Assembly: GCA_024403455.1 (NCBI GenBank)
Contig: JAKSRR010000013.1
Location: forward strand, 18,958-82,957
Length of the DNA: 64,000 nucleotides
From: Lachnospiraceae bacterium
GTDB lineage: Bacteria; Bacillota; Clostridia; Lachnospirales; Lachnospiraceae
Direction of reading: 5' to 3'
Notes under the pieces: model-generated
Seen by the model: the letters and a program-made list of their open reading frames with translations, nothing else
Told to the model about the DNA's origin: nothing
Database searches by the model: none
Program-made: the position numbers and the translations under genes
Shown here: piece by piece, positions 9,328 to 18,443 of the stretch
Position numbering within the stretch: position 1 is the first letter of the stretch
How the letters are laid out: each line of letters starts with the position of its first letter

Positions 9328-9566
9328 TTAATAATTTTGCTTATATTGTATGAATTGTTCAGTTAATTGAAACAATTCATATCTTAGCACTTCTTCATCT
9401 ACGGCCTGATAAAGCCATTTTGGTTTCCATAATACTGGGTATTATGAAAACCATTTTCCACTCTGCAAAACGCTATTCTCTCCAATTTATCATCGTCTAA
9501 AATAACACGATTTTGCAAATATGAAAAAGCTTCATTAAGGAAAGCAATTTCTACAAGCTCTTCCAT
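9328..9566 (-). pseudogene. Frameshifted small ORF remnant in the position expected for trpF
   Basis: An ATG at 9566, inside the end of trpC, opens a 55-codon frame ending with TAG at 9399. If a single -1 shift is made at the codon before that stop, reading continues as VDEEVLRYELFQLTEQF and so on to TAA at 9328, for about 80-85 residues in all. Both halves have coding-like composition (acidic and aromatic residues, few rare codons). It does not resemble phosphoribosylanthranilate isomerase. No slippery heptamer is visible, so decay or a sequencing error is likelier than programmed frameshifting. From 9327 down to trpB I see only the promoter and a 22-codon ORF (MKACQKKI). Confidence 0.4.
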
Positions 9567-10330
9567 TTAGCCAGTGTTGCCTTCTTATCAGCCTGACGCA
9601 TCAGCGCTTCTCCGATTAACATCGCATCCACTTTTGCTTCTGTGAGCATCTTAATATCATCCTCTGTATGAATACCAGATTCTGCCACAAAAATCCTATC
9701 TTTAGGGACTAAATGGCGAAGTTCCATACAATTATGGATGTCAACTTCAAAGGTTTTAAGATTTCTATTATTGACACCAATAATTCTGGCACCACTATCT
9801 AATGCTCTTTTAACTTCTTCCGCATCATGCGTCTCTACAAGGGCATCCAGGCCAAGCTCATGGGCTAGATTCAGGTATCTTACCAATCTATCCTGTTCCA
9901 AAATAGCACAAATTAGTAGTACAGCAGAAGCACCTAAAAGCTTTGCTTCATAGATCATATACTCATCTACCGTAAAGTCTTTTCGCAGACATGGTGTGGA
10001 TACTGCCGCGGAAATCTCTTTTACATACTGATTGCTTCCCTGAAAATAGTATGGCTCTGTTAATACAGAAATAGCAGAGGCGCCTGCTTCCTCGTATTCC
10101 TTTGCAATATCCATATAGGGAAATTCTGTAGCAATAACCCCCTTACTTGGGGAAGCCTTTTTCACTTCACATATATAGGACATTCCAAGCTCTGAAAGAG
10201 ACTCATAAAATCCTCTTCCCTGACGCTGCTCCATGCACTCTGCACGTAAACGCAACTCTGCAAGAGAAGTTTTCTTTTTTTCTTCCTCTATACGCAACAC
10301 TGTTTTTGCCGCTATTTCATCTAATATCAT
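9551..10330 (-). CDS. trpC: Indole-3-glycerol phosphate synthase
   Basis: A 259-residue TIM barrel that closes the indole ring from the ribulose derivative of anthranilate. CEVKKASPSKG carries the N-terminal catalytic lysine, LRKDF the second lysine, and GVNNRNL and ESGIH are intact. The length fits a stand-alone TrpC, with no fused TrpF domain. It lies after trpD with 133 nt between them. Confidence 0.95.
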   Translation of the reverse strand: MILDEIAAKTVLRIEEEKKKTSLAELRLRAECMEQRQGRGFYESLSELGMSYICEVKKASPSKGVIATEFPYMDIAKEYEEAGASAISVLTEPYYFQGSNQYVKEISAAVSTPCLRKDFTVDEYMIYEAKLLGASAVLLICAILEQDRLVRYLNLAHELGLDALVETHDAEEVKRALDSGARIIGVNNRNLKTFEVDIHNCMELRHLVPKDRIFVAESGIHTEDDIKMLTEAKVDAMLIGEALMRQADKKATLAKWKSL

Positions 10331-10463
10331 ACGTTTTCACCAAATGTTAATTCACAAATTATATCTATTCCAAATATAACTTTATAACCATTTTCTTTAT
10401 TATCAAGGTATTTTTAACGTTGTAATCCAAAGGTAGATCACGAGATTTCGACCCTAGTATCTT

Positions 10464-11480
10464 TTATGAGTTGGAAACCTCAATAATCTTATTTAATGTC
10501 TCCATAGCCTTACCGCTATCAATCAACTCTGCAGCCAGCTTGATGCCTGCTTCCATAGATTCAGCTTTTCCATTGATATACAGAGAAGCTCCTGCATTCA
10601 TAAGAACAGCATCACGCTTCGGTCCCTTTGCACCATTTAAGATATCCTTGGTAATCTGTGCATTTTCTGCAGGATCACCACCCTTTAAATCATCCTTGGT
10701 ACATCTGGTAAGCCCAAACTGCTCAGGAGTGATGATGTAAGACTTGTTCCATCCATCTTTAATCTCACAAACCTTCGTAGGGGCACTCATAGAGATTTCA
10801 TCCAGCTTATCCTGGCCATAAACAACCATACCGCGAGTTACGCCAAGACTGGAGAGTACATTCGCTAATGGCTCAACCAAATACTCATCATATACACCCA
10901 GAAGCTGGAATTTGGGCTTTGCAGGGTTGGTTAAGGGTCCAAGGATATTAAATACCGTTCTAAAACCAAGCTCCTTACGAATCGCACCAACATACTTCAT
11001 GGAAGTATGATACTTCTGTGCAAAGAAGAAGCAAAAACCAGTCTTCTCAAGAAGTTCAACGCACTTTTCAGGGCTCTGGTCAATATTAACGCCAAGGGCT
11101 TCTAAGCAGTCTGCGGTTCCACACTTCGAAGACGCCGCACGGTTTCCATGCTTACTAACCTTTACACCACCTGCTGCGGTAACAATCGCTGCAGTAGTAG
11201 AAATATTAAAGCTGTGGGCTCCATCTCCACCGGTACCAACGATTTCAAAGGTATCAAAGGGTGCTTTTACTTCCGTTGCATGTTCGCGCATCGCTGCTGC
11301 ACAGCCTGCAATTTCATCGGTGGTTTCTGCCTTAGCACTCTTTGTAGACAGCGCGGCTAAGAATGCGGCATTCTGGGTAGGTGTCGTAGTTCCATCCATA
11401 ATTTCATTCATTACGGTATATGCTTCATCATACGTTAAATCCATCTTGTTGCTGATTTTTTCAATTGCTTCCTTAATCAT
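10464..11480 (-). CDS. trpD: Anthranilate phosphoribosyltransferase
   Basis: Transfers the phosphoribosyl group from PRPP to anthranilate. [14 protein letters not shown] is the PRPP/phosphate loop, and KHGNRAASS and the GPLTNP segment are family hallmarks. The ATG at 11480 is preferred over the one six nt upstream because GGAG is then 7 nt away instead of 1, giving 338 residues. It follows trpG after about 40 nt. Confidence 0.96.
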   Translation of the reverse strand: MIKEAIEKISNKMDLTYDEAYTVMNEIMDGTTTPTQNAAFLAALSTKSAKAETTDEIAGCAAAMREHATEVKAPFDTFEIVGTGGDGAHSFNISTTAAIVTAAGGVKVSKHGNRAASSKCGTADCLEALGVNIDQSPEKCVELLEKTGFCFFFAQKYHTSMKYVGAIRKELGFRTVFNILGPLTNPAKPKFQLLGVYDEYLVEPLANVLSSLGVTRGMVVYGQDKLDEISMSAPTKVCEIKDGWNKSYIITPEQFGLTRCTKDDLKGGDPAENAQITKDILNGAKGPKRDAVLMNAGASLYINGKAESMEAGIKLAAELIDSGKAMETLNKIIEVSNS

Positions 11481-11521
11481 CGTCATGCTCCTTTTCTTTT
11501 TGCTTATATTCTACACATGTC

Positions 11522-12091
11522 TTATAGCTTAATCTTTAAGAAATTCTCTAACATAATTCGTCCATTCGTGGTCAGCACAGACTCTGGATGGAACTGCATG
11601 CCATAGGTAGGGTAATCTACATGCTTTACTGCCATAACTTCCCCATCATCCGCAGTTGCTATCACTTTGAGTTCTGCAGGAAGTTTAGACGCTTCTGCTG
11701 CTAGAGAGTGATATCTTGCCACGGGTTCCTCTTTCTGCAATCCATCAAAAATAGGATCCTCCGCAAAAGTAATAACCGACTGCTTACCATGCATTAACTT
11801 CTTAGCATGAACAATCTCACCACCATAAGCCTCACAGATTCCCTGATGTCCTAGACACACTCCTAAAATGGGTAATTTCCCTTCAAAGTAACGTACTGCC
11901 GCTTCAGAGATTCCTGCATCCTTCGGCCATCCTGGTCCCGGAGAGATAATCAAATGGGTCGGCTGCATAGCCTCTATTTCTTCACAGGTATATTTATCAT
12001 TACGTACTACCTTAATATCAGGATTAATCTCTCCTAACATCTGGTAAAGGTTATAAGAAAAACTATCATAGTTATCAATAATAAGTATCAT
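11522..12091 (-). CDS. trpG: Anthranilate synthase glutamine amidotransferase component
   Basis: A class I glutamine amidotransferase that supplies ammonia to TrpE. The nucleophile is in GVCLGHQGI and the catalytic His/Glu in FHPESV. I chose the start MILIIDNYDSF at 12091, not the longer frame, because the family begins there and because its ATG overlaps the trpE stop by one base (TAATG), giving translational coupling. It is 189 residues with no fusion to TrpD. A paralogous use in folate synthesis (PabA) is possible. Confidence 0.95.
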   Translation of the reverse strand: MILIIDNYDSFSYNLYQMLGEINPDIKVVRNDKYTCEEIEAMQPTHLIISPGPGWPKDAGISEAAVRYFEGKLPILGVCLGHQGICEAYGGEIVHAKKLMHGKQSVITFAEDPIFDGLQKEEPVARYHSLAAEASKLPAELKVIATADDGEVMAVKHVDYPTYGMQFHPESVLTTNGRIMLENFLKIKL

Positions 12092-13575
12092 TATGCATCC
12101 ACCTCCTGGGCACACTGAAGGCTGGTCACTACTGCCTTTGCTTTATTAATACATTCCTGGTATTCCTTCTCAGGAACAGAGTCCGCAACAATACCAGCAC
12201 CAGAACGAACAAACACCTTGCCACCTTTTTTATAGGCAATACGAATCGCAATACAAGTGTCCATATTCCCCGTAAAGTCAAGATAACCAATGGCACCACC
12301 ATAGACGCCACGCTTATTATTTTCTAATTCCCTGATAATCTCACAAGCTCTAATCTTGGGCGCACCAGAAAGTGTTCCTGCAGGTAAAATCGCATCGATA
12401 GCATCTAGTCCGTCATGTTTATCATCAATCTCACCACGTACGGTAGAACCGATATGCATAACATGAGAGAACTTCTCAATATTCATATACTTTTCCACTT
12501 TGACAGAACCAAACTTACTGATCTTACCAATATCGTTACGGCCTAAATCCACCAGCATATTGTGTTCTGCGCGCTCTTTCTCATCTGCCAGAAGCTCCAC
12601 GCGAAGCGCTTCATCTTCCTCTGCATTCTTTCCACGAGGACGTGTTCCTGCTAGTGGATAGGTATGTAATTCACCATCTTCCAATTTAACAAGGGTCTCC
12701 GGAGATGCTCCTGCAACCTCCAGGTCAGAGCTTGCAAAATAGAACATATAGGGGGATGGATTAATGGTACGCATATATCTAAAGGTATCTAACAGAGAGC
12801 CCTCATAATCTGCTTCCAAACGATTCGATAAAACCACCTGGAAAATGTCTCCCTCGTGAATATAATGCTTTGCCTTATTCACCATATCACAATACTGTTC
12901 TTTAGAATATAAAGGCTTGATTTCAGACAAAAGTTTTCCCTTGGTATCTTCCGTAGGCTTGCCAGTTCGAAGAAGCTGCTCCATAGCCTCGATTTCAGAA
13001 AGTGCTTTCTGATAGTTCTCCTCCATATTTTCTGTCTTCACATTCACTATGAGCCACAGTTTCTGCTTTAAGTTATCAAAGGCTATAACCTTATCAAAAA
13101 GCATTAAGTCAAAGTCATGGAAACCATCTTCATTCTTAGGTTCCCCCTTCATCTGCGGTTCAGAATATTTCATGTAATCAAAGGAAAAATAACCCACCAT
13201 TCCACCGGTAAAAGAGGGCATTCCCGCAATTTTAGGGCTCTTATATGCCGCCAGAAGTTCCCGTAGCACGGGAGCAGGATGGAAGTTCTCTTCCCCACCA
13301 TAATTCTTCACTTCACCGGTTGCCACTTCTTTTACATGCATCTGTCCATCATTGCAGACAATCTCCATCGCAGGATCATAACCAAGGAATGTATAACGTC
13401 CCCATTTTTCCTGGCGCTCCACACTTTCCAGAATGAAAACATGCTTACTGGCTCCCTTTAAAATACGCAGTACCTGTACAGGTGTGCAGAAGTCAGAGAA
13501 GATTTCTTTTCCTACGGGTACGGTCTTATAGTTTTCTGTGTATTTTTCTAATTCTTCATATGCCGGATAAATCAT
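12091..13575 (-). CDS. trpE: Anthranilate synthase component I
   Basis: A 494-residue chorismate-utilising enzyme making anthranilate from chorismate. The C-terminal half contains AGTRPRG, the ASPETLV segment, TLSGAPKIRACEII and the RSGAGIVADS end motif. It is the first gene of the operon, with TTAAGGAG before the ATG. Only about 50 nt separate the start from an upstream terminator hairpin, so either the promoter overlaps that hairpin or transcription depends on read-through from the RNA gene above. Confidence 0.96.
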   Translation of the reverse strand: MIYPAYEELEKYTENYKTVPVGKEIFSDFCTPVQVLRILKGASKHVFILESVERQEKWGRYTFLGYDPAMEIVCNDGQMHVKEVATGEVKNYGGEENFHPAPVLRELLAAYKSPKIAGMPSFTGGMVGYFSFDYMKYSEPQMKGEPKNEDGFHDFDLMLFDKVIAFDNLKQKLWLIVNVKTENMEENYQKALSEIEAMEQLLRTGKPTEDTKGKLLSEIKPLYSKEQYCDMVNKAKHYIHEGDIFQVVLSNRLEADYEGSLLDTFRYMRTINPSPYMFYFASSDLEVAGASPETLVKLEDGELHTYPLAGTRPRGKNAEEDEALRVELLADEKERAEHNMLVDLGRNDIGKISKFGSVKVEKYMNIEKFSHVMHIGSTVRGEIDDKHDGLDAIDAILPAGTLSGAPKIRACEIIRELENNKRGVYGGAIGYLDFTGNMDTCIAIRIAYKKGGKVFVRSGAGIVADSVPEKEYQECINKAKAVVTSLQCAQEVDA

Positions 13576-13624
13576 AATTATCTCCTTAACAATTAGGTAT
13601 ATTTTCTAATTACTTATATGTGCT

Positions 13625-13662
13625 AAAAATAGAAAGAGGCTTCTGCCATCAGCAGAAGCCTC
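13625..13662 (-). terminator. Strong terminator between structured RNA and trpE
   Basis: Perfect 11-bp stem (GAGGCTTCTGC and GCAGAAGCCTC) with a 5-nt loop, then TTTCTATTTTT on the minus strand. It ends the upstream RNA and could also act as an attenuator for trpE. Confidence 0.85.
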
Positions 13663-13663
13663 A

Positions 13664-13868
13664 TAACGTGCATTCAAATACTCCAAAAAACACCACACCT
13701 TTCATGATCCCGTAAAACCTTGGGCCGAAGGTGAATATGCGTGAGAAATAATGATCACGCCAAGCACACATAGCATCTGCTTCGGTCTTTGTAAGTGAAG
13801 TATTAACGGACTAGCATCGATCCCCTAAGCTAGAGAATCCGAATATCATCTTCGTGGTATTCGAGGGA
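13664..13868 (-). ncRNA. ssrS: Probable 6S RNA
   Basis: About 200 nt between the dynamin gene stop and a strong terminator, rich in nested hairpins: CGAATA/TATTCG, CTAGC/GCTAG, and CCGAAG...CTTCGG enclosing GCGTGA/TCACGC. On the minus strand ATTCACCTTCGGCCCAAGG then TTTTACGGG closely resembles the 3' half of 6S RNAs (E. coli has ATTCACCTTGAACCAAGGG then GGGTTACAGCC), and GTGTGCTTGG also looks 6S-like. The size fits. 6S RNA mimics an open promoter and holds sigma-A RNA polymerase. The 5' end is not defined. A T-box is unlikely because no TGGNACCGCG motif is present. The call rests on recalled consensus. Confidence 0.55.
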
Positions 13869-13870
13869 CA

Positions 13871-16372
13871 CTAGCCCTCGCCCCAGATCTTCTTATTTAA
13901 TTCTTGGTCTTTCTTCTCGATCAAAGCAAGCACCTGTTTCGCTTTCTCCTGCTCCTTTGCCGCCTTATTCTCATCTTTGATGAGTAGCTCTAAGGAACCG
14001 GAAATTGTATCAATATTGTTCTTAAACTCCTGTACCATTTCAGCGGTACGCTGTCTTGCAACCTTGATAATTTCTTCTTTATATGCACAGAACTGATTTA
14101 CCGTCTGGTTGCTGAAAGCTCTCTCAACATCCCTCTTATATGCCTTCTTATCCATGGTATTAAAGATTAGAATTGCTTTCTGAGGGTTAATGTAATCATC
14201 CATACGAAGAGCACCAATATCAGAAGGTGGAATCTGCGTATCAGAAATATTGGTAATACGACGAATCAAATTCTCATCAATACCCTTGTACTCTTTAATC
14301 TTCTGGGTGATGATTCCCTTTAATTCCTGCACCTGGCTGGTAAGAATATCACCACGAATCTTCTTATAGTACTCATCAATATCAAGCAGATATCTGTTAA
14401 GTTCTGCCAGGATAATACGGTTCTTCTGTTCAAACACTTCTGCACGAAGTGCAATCCACTGCATCTTGTCTGCCTGATGTGCTACAAGACCCTGACGGTA
14501 TTCAATCTCTGCAACAAGATCTTTAATCTCTGCAACCTGGGTCTCTAAACTATCATCCGTAATACGAGAAACAAATTCTTCCTGTGCCTTCTCAATGTCA
14601 GAAAGCATATCCGTCTTCATGGTGCGAATGTTCTCTTCAATCGTTTCCTTGCTGAGTCTTGCCTGGCTCTCAATGGTTTCGTAATCAGAACGAACAAAAT
14701 CAACCAATGACTTAATGCCATCATATAAGCCCTTCGCCTTTACTGCGAGAGAATACTTCTGGGCATACTTAACGATTTCTTTTTCAATTGCTGCCATTCC
14801 AGAGTTAATATAAAGTCTCTGAATAACACCATCTAGGGACGTATCACAAGCTTCTGCTTCCTTCTCACATTCCTCAATCAGCTGCTTTGTTTCAAAGTCC
14901 GCATCTGCCAATCTGTCATATCGATAAAATGCACCATTATCGGATGCAATCTCAGACTCTTTATCAGAGAAAGGATCCTTGGTAGGCTCATTGTTAATCT
15001 CACTCTTGTGATTTGCAAGCCAAGTTCTTTCATCCTCTAATTCAACATTTTCTTTTAATGCTTTTGCAATGTATGCCGCTTTTGAAGAAACGAAGAAGAG
15101 TCTCTCTTTTCCAAGATCAATCTCCATCTCCTTCTCGTCATAGATCTTATCCTCTTCCTTTAAGGAGACCATAACCTTCTTGTCGCGAAGGCACTTCAAA
15201 TCCTTGGTACTCTTCGTATCTGCCTGGTTAATAACGTGGAAGGATCTTGCAAGATCGATGGATGCAGTCTCCCCGCTCTTTCCATCAGTAAAGCCTTTTA
15301 CCAGTTTATAAAGCATGGAGTTACCAGTACCTTCCATCTTGGTAGGCTCATATACCACAATTAAAATGGAATTGGTCTGCTGCTTTAATGCTTCCTTCAG
15401 AATCAACACATGCTCATTAGAGTTGGAATCCGTACCAGGAGTATCAAAGAATGCAAAGTTCACATTCTTGCACAGAGGAATGGGATAGATAACTTCAATA
15501 ACGCCATCAATATATCCCTTACCATCATGATAATCATTCGGAACTTCATTCAGTCTCTTTAAAAGTCTGCAAAGCTGTTCATGCTGCTTAAGCCCCATCT
15601 CTGCCAGTCTAGTTGCTTCATTCTGCAAGGACTGACGAAGGGTTTCATCCGTAGGCTGTGCGTTTCTAATCAAATCAAACTGATTTAATGTATCACTCCA
15701 TACAATCTGAATAAGTTCTGGATGATTAGCCGGATCCGTTTTAATAATAAAGTTAACCGCAGGTACTGCACCATTGCGGATTTTAAACATCTTTGCAGTC
15801 TCTGAGGAAATATTTTCCGGAAGAATACGCTTACCAATAATAGCATTGATGAAGGTAGACTTACCAGCAGAATAAGTTCCTACCAGGCAAAGATTCACCT
15901 CATCACCATCTAAAGAGGCAAGCTTCTGAACAAAAGAAGCCTTTCTGATACGATAGGTTTCTTTGGTATCATTCTCTTCTAATTCACTATCAAAATTATT
16001 TAATGTTTCTGTACAGAACTCCTTAATGCAACCATAAATCTCAGCCACATCCGGTAATTCAATAAACTTCGCAACAGAGAAAATCGTCTTTTCTTTGGAT
16101 AAATTGTAATCGGAAATCTTCTTCTGAAGGTCTTCGTAATCTATCTTGGTACCCTTAAAGGTAATCTGAATGGTATCCTTCGAAAACTGCTCGTAAATAT
16201 CATCGAAGAACGTAGAACCCTGGTTCTGCAAAAGAAACTCGCCTGCGTCAGGACTATATTTTTTCAGATGTTCACAATCATCATAAGGAATTTCAACAAA
16301 TTCGCCCTTAAACATGCCAAAGAAGCGAATCTCTTTCTTCACAGGATGATAGGAAATCATTACGTCTTTCAT
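13871..16372 (-). CDS. Dynamin-like large GTPase
   Basis: An 833-residue bacterial dynamin-family protein. The G1 loop GTYSAGKST is at about residue 164-172, followed by FINAIIG; G3 is FFDTPGTDS at about 312, and G4 reads NQAD at about 381 in place of NKXD. The C-terminal 300 residues are charged helices, likely coiled coil, ending in a lysine-rich stretch. These proteins remodel or tether membranes; the role here is unknown. The start is the ATG at 16372 with GGAGG 8 nt upstream; a TTG two codons earlier is too close to that site. The last codons pair with the sequence just after the stop (CGAGGG/CCCTCG), making a small hairpin. Confidence 0.88.
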   Translation of the reverse strand: MKDVMISYHPVKKEIRFFGMFKGEFVEIPYDDCEHLKKYSPDAGEFLLQNQGSTFFDDIYEQFSKDTIQITFKGTKIDYEDLQKKISDYNLSKEKTIFSVAKFIELPDVAEIYGCIKEFCTETLNNFDSELEENDTKETYRIRKASFVQKLASLDGDEVNLCLVGTYSAGKSTFINAIIGKRILPENISSETAKMFKIRNGAVPAVNFIIKTDPANHPELIQIVWSDTLNQFDLIRNAQPTDETLRQSLQNEATRLAEMGLKQHEQLCRLLKRLNEVPNDYHDGKGYIDGVIEVIYPIPLCKNVNFAFFDTPGTDSNSNEHVLILKEALKQQTNSILIVVYEPTKMEGTGNSMLYKLVKGFTDGKSGETASIDLARSFHVINQADTKSTKDLKCLRDKKVMVSLKEEDKIYDEKEMEIDLGKERLFFVSSKAAYIAKALKENVELEDERTWLANHKSEINNEPTKDPFSDKESEIASDNGAFYRYDRLADADFETKQLIEECEKEAEACDTSLDGVIQRLYINSGMAAIEKEIVKYAQKYSLAVKAKGLYDGIKSLVDFVRSDYETIESQARLSKETIEENIRTMKTDMLSDIEKAQEEFVSRITDDSLETQVAEIKDLVAEIEYRQGLVAHQADKMQWIALRAEVFEQKNRIILAELNRYLLDIDEYYKKIRGDILTSQVQELKGIITQKIKEYKGIDENLIRRITNISDTQIPPSDIGALRMDDYINPQKAILIFNTMDKKAYKRDVERAFSNQTVNQFCAYKEEIIKVARQRTAEMVQEFKNNIDTISGSLELLIKDENKAAKEQEKAKQVLALIEKKDQELNKKIWGEG

Positions 16373-16427
16373 TTGCAAACCCTCCAGCTACGCGCTGTTT
16401 TTTCTCTCCACAAAATGTCAAAATCAA

Positions 16428-16474
16428 CTAAAAAAGCGACACTCTTAACTAATAATTATAGTAAAAATGTCGCT
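16428..16474 (-). terminator. Terminator after deoD
   Basis: AGCGACA and TGTCGCT arms around an AT-rich loop of 26 nt, followed by TTTTTTAG on the minus strand. Confidence 0.65.
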
Positions 16475-16542
16475 CTATTTCAACCTATATACAAGACATA
16501 GCACGTGATTTTTATGATTATTCTATGACGTTCGTGCACTGA

Positions 16543-17265
16543 TTAATCAAGTGCCTTTGCGGTTTTCAAGGCAATTTCCATCATTTCGGTAAAGGAAGTC
16601 TGTCTCTCCTCAGCAGAGAGTGCTTCACCCTTTAAAATGTGATCTGAAACAGTGAAGATGGCAAGAGCACGTTTTCCAGCTCTAGCGGCATTCATGTAGA
16701 GTGCTGCAGCTTCCATCTCAATGCAGAGAACACCCATTTTCTGCCAGTAGTCGTTCGCATCTGCCTGGTCATCATAGAAGGTGTCGGAGGAGAGTACATT
16801 TCCTACATGGTAGGTTGCTCCCACTTCTTTTGCCTTTGCTATGGCAGTCTCTAACATCTTGTAATCTGCAATGCAGGAATAGGTTCCAGGAATCTGGAAC
16901 TGTCTTACATAATTGGAATTAGTGGAGGCTCCCATAGCCATTACAATGTCTCTTACATTGACATCAGGATGGATGGAACCAGTAGAACCAATACGCATGA
17001 TATTTTCTACGCCAAAGAAATTATATAATTCATAGGAGTAAATTCCAATGGATGGCATACCCATACCACTGGCCATCACGGTCACCTTTGTTCCGTCATA
17101 CATGCCCGTGTATCCCTGTACACCTCGGACATTGTTGATTAACTTTGCATCCGTCAAAAAATTTTCTGCAATAAACTTGCTACGGAGCGGATCTCCGGGC
17201 ATAAGTACTGTCTTACCAAAATCTTCCGGTTTTGCATTAATATGCGGTGTAGGATAATTTGCCAT
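16543..17265 (-). CDS. deoD: Purine-nucleoside phosphorylase, DeoD type
   Basis: A 240-residue hexameric-type phosphorylase that splits purine (deoxy)nucleosides with phosphate. MPGDPLRSK is the phosphate loop, RIGSTGSI is intact, IEMEAAALY binds the ribose, and TVSDH carries the catalytic aspartate. AAGGGAG lies 8 nt before the ATG. It stands alone between two terminators. Adenosine released by adenosylhomocysteinase elsewhere in this window could feed it. Confidence 0.96.
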   Translation of the reverse strand: MANYPTPHINAKPEDFGKTVLMPGDPLRSKFIAENFLTDAKLINNVRGVQGYTGMYDGTKVTVMASGMGMPSIGIYSYELYNFFGVENIMRIGSTGSIHPDVNVRDIVMAMGASTNSNYVRQFQIPGTYSCIADYKMLETAIAKAKEVGATYHVGNVLSSDTFYDDQADANDYWQKMGVLCIEMEAAALYMNAARAGKRALAIFTVSDHILKGEALSAEERQTSFTEMMEIALKTAKALD

Positions 17266-17289
17266 ATCTGTAACTCCCTTCTTTTTCTA

Positions 17290-17320
17290 AAACAAAAGCC
17301 CGTCCCAAAGAACGAGCTTT
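17290..17320 (-). terminator. Terminator after anti-sigma factor gene
   Basis: AAAGCTCGTTC and GGACGGGCTTT pair over 11 positions, including G-U pairs, followed by TGTTTT on the minus strand. Confidence 0.75.
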
Positions 17321-17337
17321 GAACTGATGTAATTGTA

Positions 17338-18441
17338 TCACATTTTACTAGAATCCTCACCTAAGGATTCGTCTGCCGTTCCCTCTCCCTTGGTAGACTT
17401 AGGCACCGCTGTCTCCTCGCCGTCCTCTTCTTCCGAAGGCTCCTCTTCTGGCACTTCCTGTTCCTCCTCCGGCGTTTCCTCCGCCTCTAGAGACGCATCA
17501 TTCCCGTCCTTTTCATCGATAGCATTCTCGCTCACGGAATTCTCAGAAACGCTATTTTCCGATACACTGTTTTCTGATACCGTATTATCTGACACACTAT
17601 TTTCTGAAACCGAATTCTCGGACACCGTATTCTCAGAAACACTATTTTCTGAAACGGTGTCACCTGGCTCGTCATCTTCTTCACCAACCGTATTTTCTGA
17701 TAATACAGTCAGCAGTTCATTTAATTCTGCAATTGTGAACCCTGCCAGTTCCATATCCGTATAATTGCCGCTTAGCTTTAGGATTCTCCGAATCAGCGAA
17801 GCCTTTCCTTGGGAGATTCCGAGATTCTCCGCCATCGCCGCCAGATCAGGATCCGTATCTAAGGCCTGGGTAATTACTGTAGCATTGACATTACATGCGG
17901 AAAGCATCGTATCGATTTCTTTTGTGATATCTGCTTCCATTGTCGTCCTGGTGCGTTCATCTTTTGCATTTACCGAAACTAAGATCGCATCCGTACGTTC
18001 ATCCATTAAATAGCCTTGTCGCAGCATTTCGCCTACAATCGCATTGACTGCAACCTTCGTGGTGGCACCAGTCAAATCCATAGCCTCTACAATGGGCACT
18101 GCATCCTGATTGACAGCCCTGGCACTCAACACGCGGTCTGCCGCATTGATGGTCAGCTCCACGCCAGGATTCACATCAATATCGACGGTCGCTACCACAC
18201 GCCCTGCTCTGGCACCAGCAGTCTTATCTAGCATCACATTCATACACAAAAATAGCAGCGCTGCTGCCGCAAGAAGGTAGGGCACCCACACTCTGTGTTT
18301 TCGCTTATTATGCAGGTCCATAGGAACCACCATGTCCGATGGCTTTCCCGCCTTTTCCATAATGTTCTTTTTCACATTCGGGGTCACCTTTGTGAATGCA
18401 TCCCGAATCGCCTGCTCTGTCTCTTTTTTCGTAAGTCCCAT
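17338..18441 (-). CDS. RsgI-like membrane anti-sigma factor with VSEN-repeat tail
   Basis: A 367-residue type II membrane protein. The N-terminal cytoplasmic part (1-50) would bind sigma; a single membrane helix (VPYLLAAAALLFLCMNVML, about 53-71) follows. The outside part opens with VATVDIDVNPGVELTIN, the conserved segment of RsgI-type anti-sigma factors. Residues about 261-307 are nine VS(E/D)N(S/T) pentapeptides, and an acidic E/P/S-rich end follows, likely a wall-spanning or extended stalk. It begins 2 nt after the sigma gene stop, so the two are a coupled pair. No sugar-binding module is seen at the C-terminus, unlike clostridial RsgI proteins. Confidence 0.82.
   Translation of the reverse strand: MGLTKKETEQAIRDAFTKVTPNVKKNIMEKAGKPSDMVVPMDLHNKRKHRVWVPYLLAAAALLFLCMNVMLDKTAGARAGRVVATVDIDVNPGVELTINAADRVLSARAVNQDAVPIVEAMDLTGATTKVAVNAIVGEMLRQGYLMDERTDAILVSVNAKDERTRTTMEADITKEIDTMLSACNVNATVITQALDTDPDLAAMAENLGISQGKASLIRRILKLSGNYTDMELAGFTIAELNELLTVLSENTVGEEDDEPGDTVSENSVSENTVSENSVSENSVSDNTVSENSVSENSVSENSVSENAIDEKDGNDASLEAEETPEEEQEVPEEEPSEEEDGEETAVPKSTKGEGTADESLGEDSSKM
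17521..17665 (-). repeat. In-frame 15-nt repeats encoding VS(E/D)N(S/T)
   Basis: Nine consecutive copies of a five-codon unit inside the anti-sigma factor gene. Copies differ at synonymous sites (for example GAG/GAA, TCA/TCT), so the protein repeat is older than a recent slippage event. Confidence 0.85.
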
Positions 18442-18443
18442 TG

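Noticed and set aside
13576-13868. T-box or leader-peptide attenuator for trpE
   Set aside because: No TGGNACCGCG T-box motif. The short frame with a Trp codon (VWCFLEYL) has only one Trp and a stop directly before it; the ATG-started frame (MKGVVFF) has none.
16268-16501. Plus-strand ORF upstream of the dynamin-like gene
   Set aside because: It mostly overlaps the dynamin gene antisense and the deoD terminator and lacks a good ribosome site.
17333-17764. Plus-strand serine/phenylalanine-rich ORF of 143 codons
   Set aside because: It is the antisense shadow of the VSEN repeats and acidic tail of the anti-sigma gene, with no ribosome site.
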